Source: an uncultured Eubacteriaceae bacterium
GTDB lineage: Bacteria; Bacillota; Clostridia; Eubacteriales; UBA1433
Assembly: GCA_937914785.1 (NCBI GenBank)
Contig: CALGIV010000178.1
Span: forward strand, 1 to 6,778
DNA length: 6,778 nt
Reading direction: 5' to 3'
Below the pieces are notes generated by a model. The model searched no databases. It was not told where the DNA came from and worked only from the letters and a program-made list of their open reading frames with translations. Position numbers and translations under genes: made by a program. This document shows, piece by piece, positions 5,740 through 6,778 of this stretch; position 1 is the first letter of the stretch; each line of letters begins with the position of its first letter.

Positions 5740-6438
5740 ATGAAAATATTAATAGCAGACGATCATAAACAGATTACGGAAGTTCTGGGTCGATATGCGA
5801 CAGATGAGGGTTTTGAAGTCCATTATGCGTTTGACGGGCAGCAGGCGTACGAGACGTTTCTTCAACATGATTTTGATATTATTTTACTGGATGTGATGAT
5901 GCCTGTGATGGATGGATTTGAAGTATGCAGAAAAATCAGACAGCAATCGACCGTGCCGATTATTATGATAACGGCGCGCGGCGAAGACTTTGAACGTATT
6001 ATGGGGCTGGACATCGGCGCGGACGATTATATCGTCAAACCCTTTGCGCCCGGAGAAGTAATGGCGCGCGTTCGCGCGATTTTGAGGCGGATTGGCACAC
6101 AGACAGATGATCAAACGCAGGCACAAGTAAAACAGTATGACAATTTGACCGTGAATCTCGATACTTTTGAAGTGCATATCGACGATGAGGAAATTGCGCT
6201 GACGAAAAAAGAAATTGAGCTATTATGGACGCTGCTGTCGAATCCCAATAAGGTTTTTACAAGAGATAATCTTTTAGACAGTATTTGGGGTTATGACTAT
6301 TACGGCGATAGCCGGACGGTGGATTCTCATATCAAGCGCCTTCGGGCAAAACTGGACGAAGTGCCACATATGTGTTGGGAGATTAAGACGATTTGGGGTG
6401 TTGGTTACAAGTTTGAGGGCAGCTGCGATGAAGAGTAA
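5740..6438 (+). CDS. OmpR/PhoB-family DNA-binding response regulator
   Basis: Cytoplasmic transcription factor of 232 aa, activated by phosphorylation from the adjacent kinase. The receiver domain (1-118) has the acidic pair D7-D8 (ILIADDH), phospho-acceptor D51 in IILLDVMMPVMDG, switch threonine T78 in IIMITA, and K100 in DYIVKPF, so all catalytic positions are intact. The winged-helix domain (about 132-228) shows LTKKEIELLWTLLSNPNKVFTR, the recognition helix SRTVDSHIKRLRAKL (191-205), and the wing IKTIWGVGYKF. Length and order are standard for the family. The start is set by GAGGAG at 5729-5734, five bases before the ATG. The gene overlaps the kinase gene by 11 nt. Likely targets, by position, are its own promoter, the divergent secreted-protein gene and the exporter operon; this is inference. 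Confidence 0.97.
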   Translation: MKILIADDHKQITEVLGRYATDEGFEVHYAFDGQQAYETFLQHDFDIILLDVMMPVMDGFEVCRKIRQQSTVPIIMITARGEDFERIMGLDIGADDYIVKPFAPGEVMARVRAILRRIGTQTDDQTQAQVKQYDNLTVNLDTFEVHIDDEEIALTKKEIELLWTLLSNPNKVFTRDNLLDSIWGYDYYGDSRTVDSHIKRLRAKLDEVPHMCWEIKTIWGVGYKFEGSCDEE

Positions 6439-6778
6439 ATTAGCCAGGAAACTGGTGTTGTATTTTACAATCTCGGCCCTCATTTTTGCTCTTGTAGTTG
6501 GTGGTGTATTTGCGTATTTATTTACTCGCGAGACAACGGCGCACCATAGAAGGGATCTGGAAAGCCGGGCGACGGGCATTGCGCGAACGTTGGCGACTTA
6601 TCTGCAGGGAGGGGAAATTTCGGGCGGCAATAATAGTAATAATAGCAATAGTGGTAATAGTGGCAGTGGACAGGGAAAGGGACAAGCCAATAAATCGGAG
6701 CACGCGGGCAGCGGTGGGTTTGGGATATATTTAAAACTTATTGGAGATGTCTCGATGGGAGATGTCTGGCTTGTCGAT
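6428..6778 (+). CDS. Sensor histidine kinase, N-terminal part (runs off the window)
   Basis: 117 residues are visible. The ATG at 6428 lies inside the end of the regulator gene in another frame, with GAGGG (6415-6419) eight bases upstream, so translation is probably coupled. Residues 1-9 are basic and 10-33 form a membrane helix (VLYFTISALIFALVVGGVFAYLF). An extracytoplasmic region then begins (TRETTAHHRRDLESRATGIA), the usual helical start of a membrane-bound sensor domain. Residues 66-97 are a low-complexity Asn/Ser/Gly/Gln tract encoded by 9-bp repeats, after which ordered sequence resumes (GFGIYLKLIGDVSMGDVWLVD), a motif common in sensor domains of Firmicutes kinases. The second membrane helix, HAMP, HisKA and HATPase domains would lie beyond the edge and cannot be checked. 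Kinase identity rests on the cognate regulator and this N-terminal layout. Confidence 0.88.
   Translation, partial: MKSKLARKLVLYFTISALIFALVVGGVFAYLFTRETTAHHRRDLESRATGIARTLATYLQGGEISGGNNSNNSNSGNSGSGQGKGQANKSEHAGSGGFGIYLKLIGDVSMGDVWLVD
6629..6664 (+). repeat. Four 9-bp tandem repeats in the kinase sensor region
   Basis: Two units AATAATAG(T/C) are followed by two units AATAGTGG(T/C), encoding NNS NNS NSG NSG from residue 68. Each unit is three codons, so slippage would alter loop length without a frameshift. Confidence 0.9.

Overview
The window looks like chromosomal DNA from an anaerobic member of the Firmicutes (Bacillota), either a clostridial lineage or a Negativicutes-type one. The basis is strong AGGAGG-type ribosome binding sites, A+T-rich spacers with sigma-A style promoters, mid-G+C coding regions that use GCG, CCG and GGC freely, and protein families typical of that phylum. 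The exact genus cannot be read from the sequence. There is no sign of a phage, insertion sequence, CRISPR array, tRNA or rRNA.

Left part (1-4698, minus strand): a tight four-gene operon for a MacAB-type ABC export system. In transcription order it holds a membrane-anchored adaptor (4698-3343), an ABC ATPase (3336-2644), a second and larger adaptor (2647-1112), and a MacB/FtsX-type permease (1100 to the left edge, where it is cut before its last membrane segment). Gaps are 6 nt, a 4-nt ATGA overlap and 11 nt, so the genes are very likely co-transcribed and translationally coupled. A near-consensus promoter lies at 4794-4766.

Middle (4795-5575): an A+T-rich spacer without a convincing gene, a strong hairpin terminator (5042-5072), and a minus-strand gene for a small secreted Gly-rich protein. 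That protein has a signal peptide, a short helical segment resembling DUF2680/YckD-type proteins, and a DGTG-repeat tail with cysteines.

Right part (5576-6778): a 164-bp divergent promoter region, then on the plus strand an OmpR-family response regulator (5740-6438) overlapping by 11 nt a sensor histidine kinase that runs off the right edge. The visible kinase part contains one membrane segment and an extracytoplasmic sensor region carrying a 9-bp-repeat Asn/Ser/Gly tract.

Working model (inference): the two-component system senses an envelope or antimicrobial signal and controls the divergent secreted protein and the export operon. Points that depart from the textbook MacAB layout are the two paralogous adaptors in one operon, a roughly 125-residue globular insertion where the second adaptor's hairpin tip should be, a repeat-bearing acidic tail on the first adaptor, and similar low-complexity Gly/Asn/Ser stretches in the secreted protein and the kinase sensor loop.
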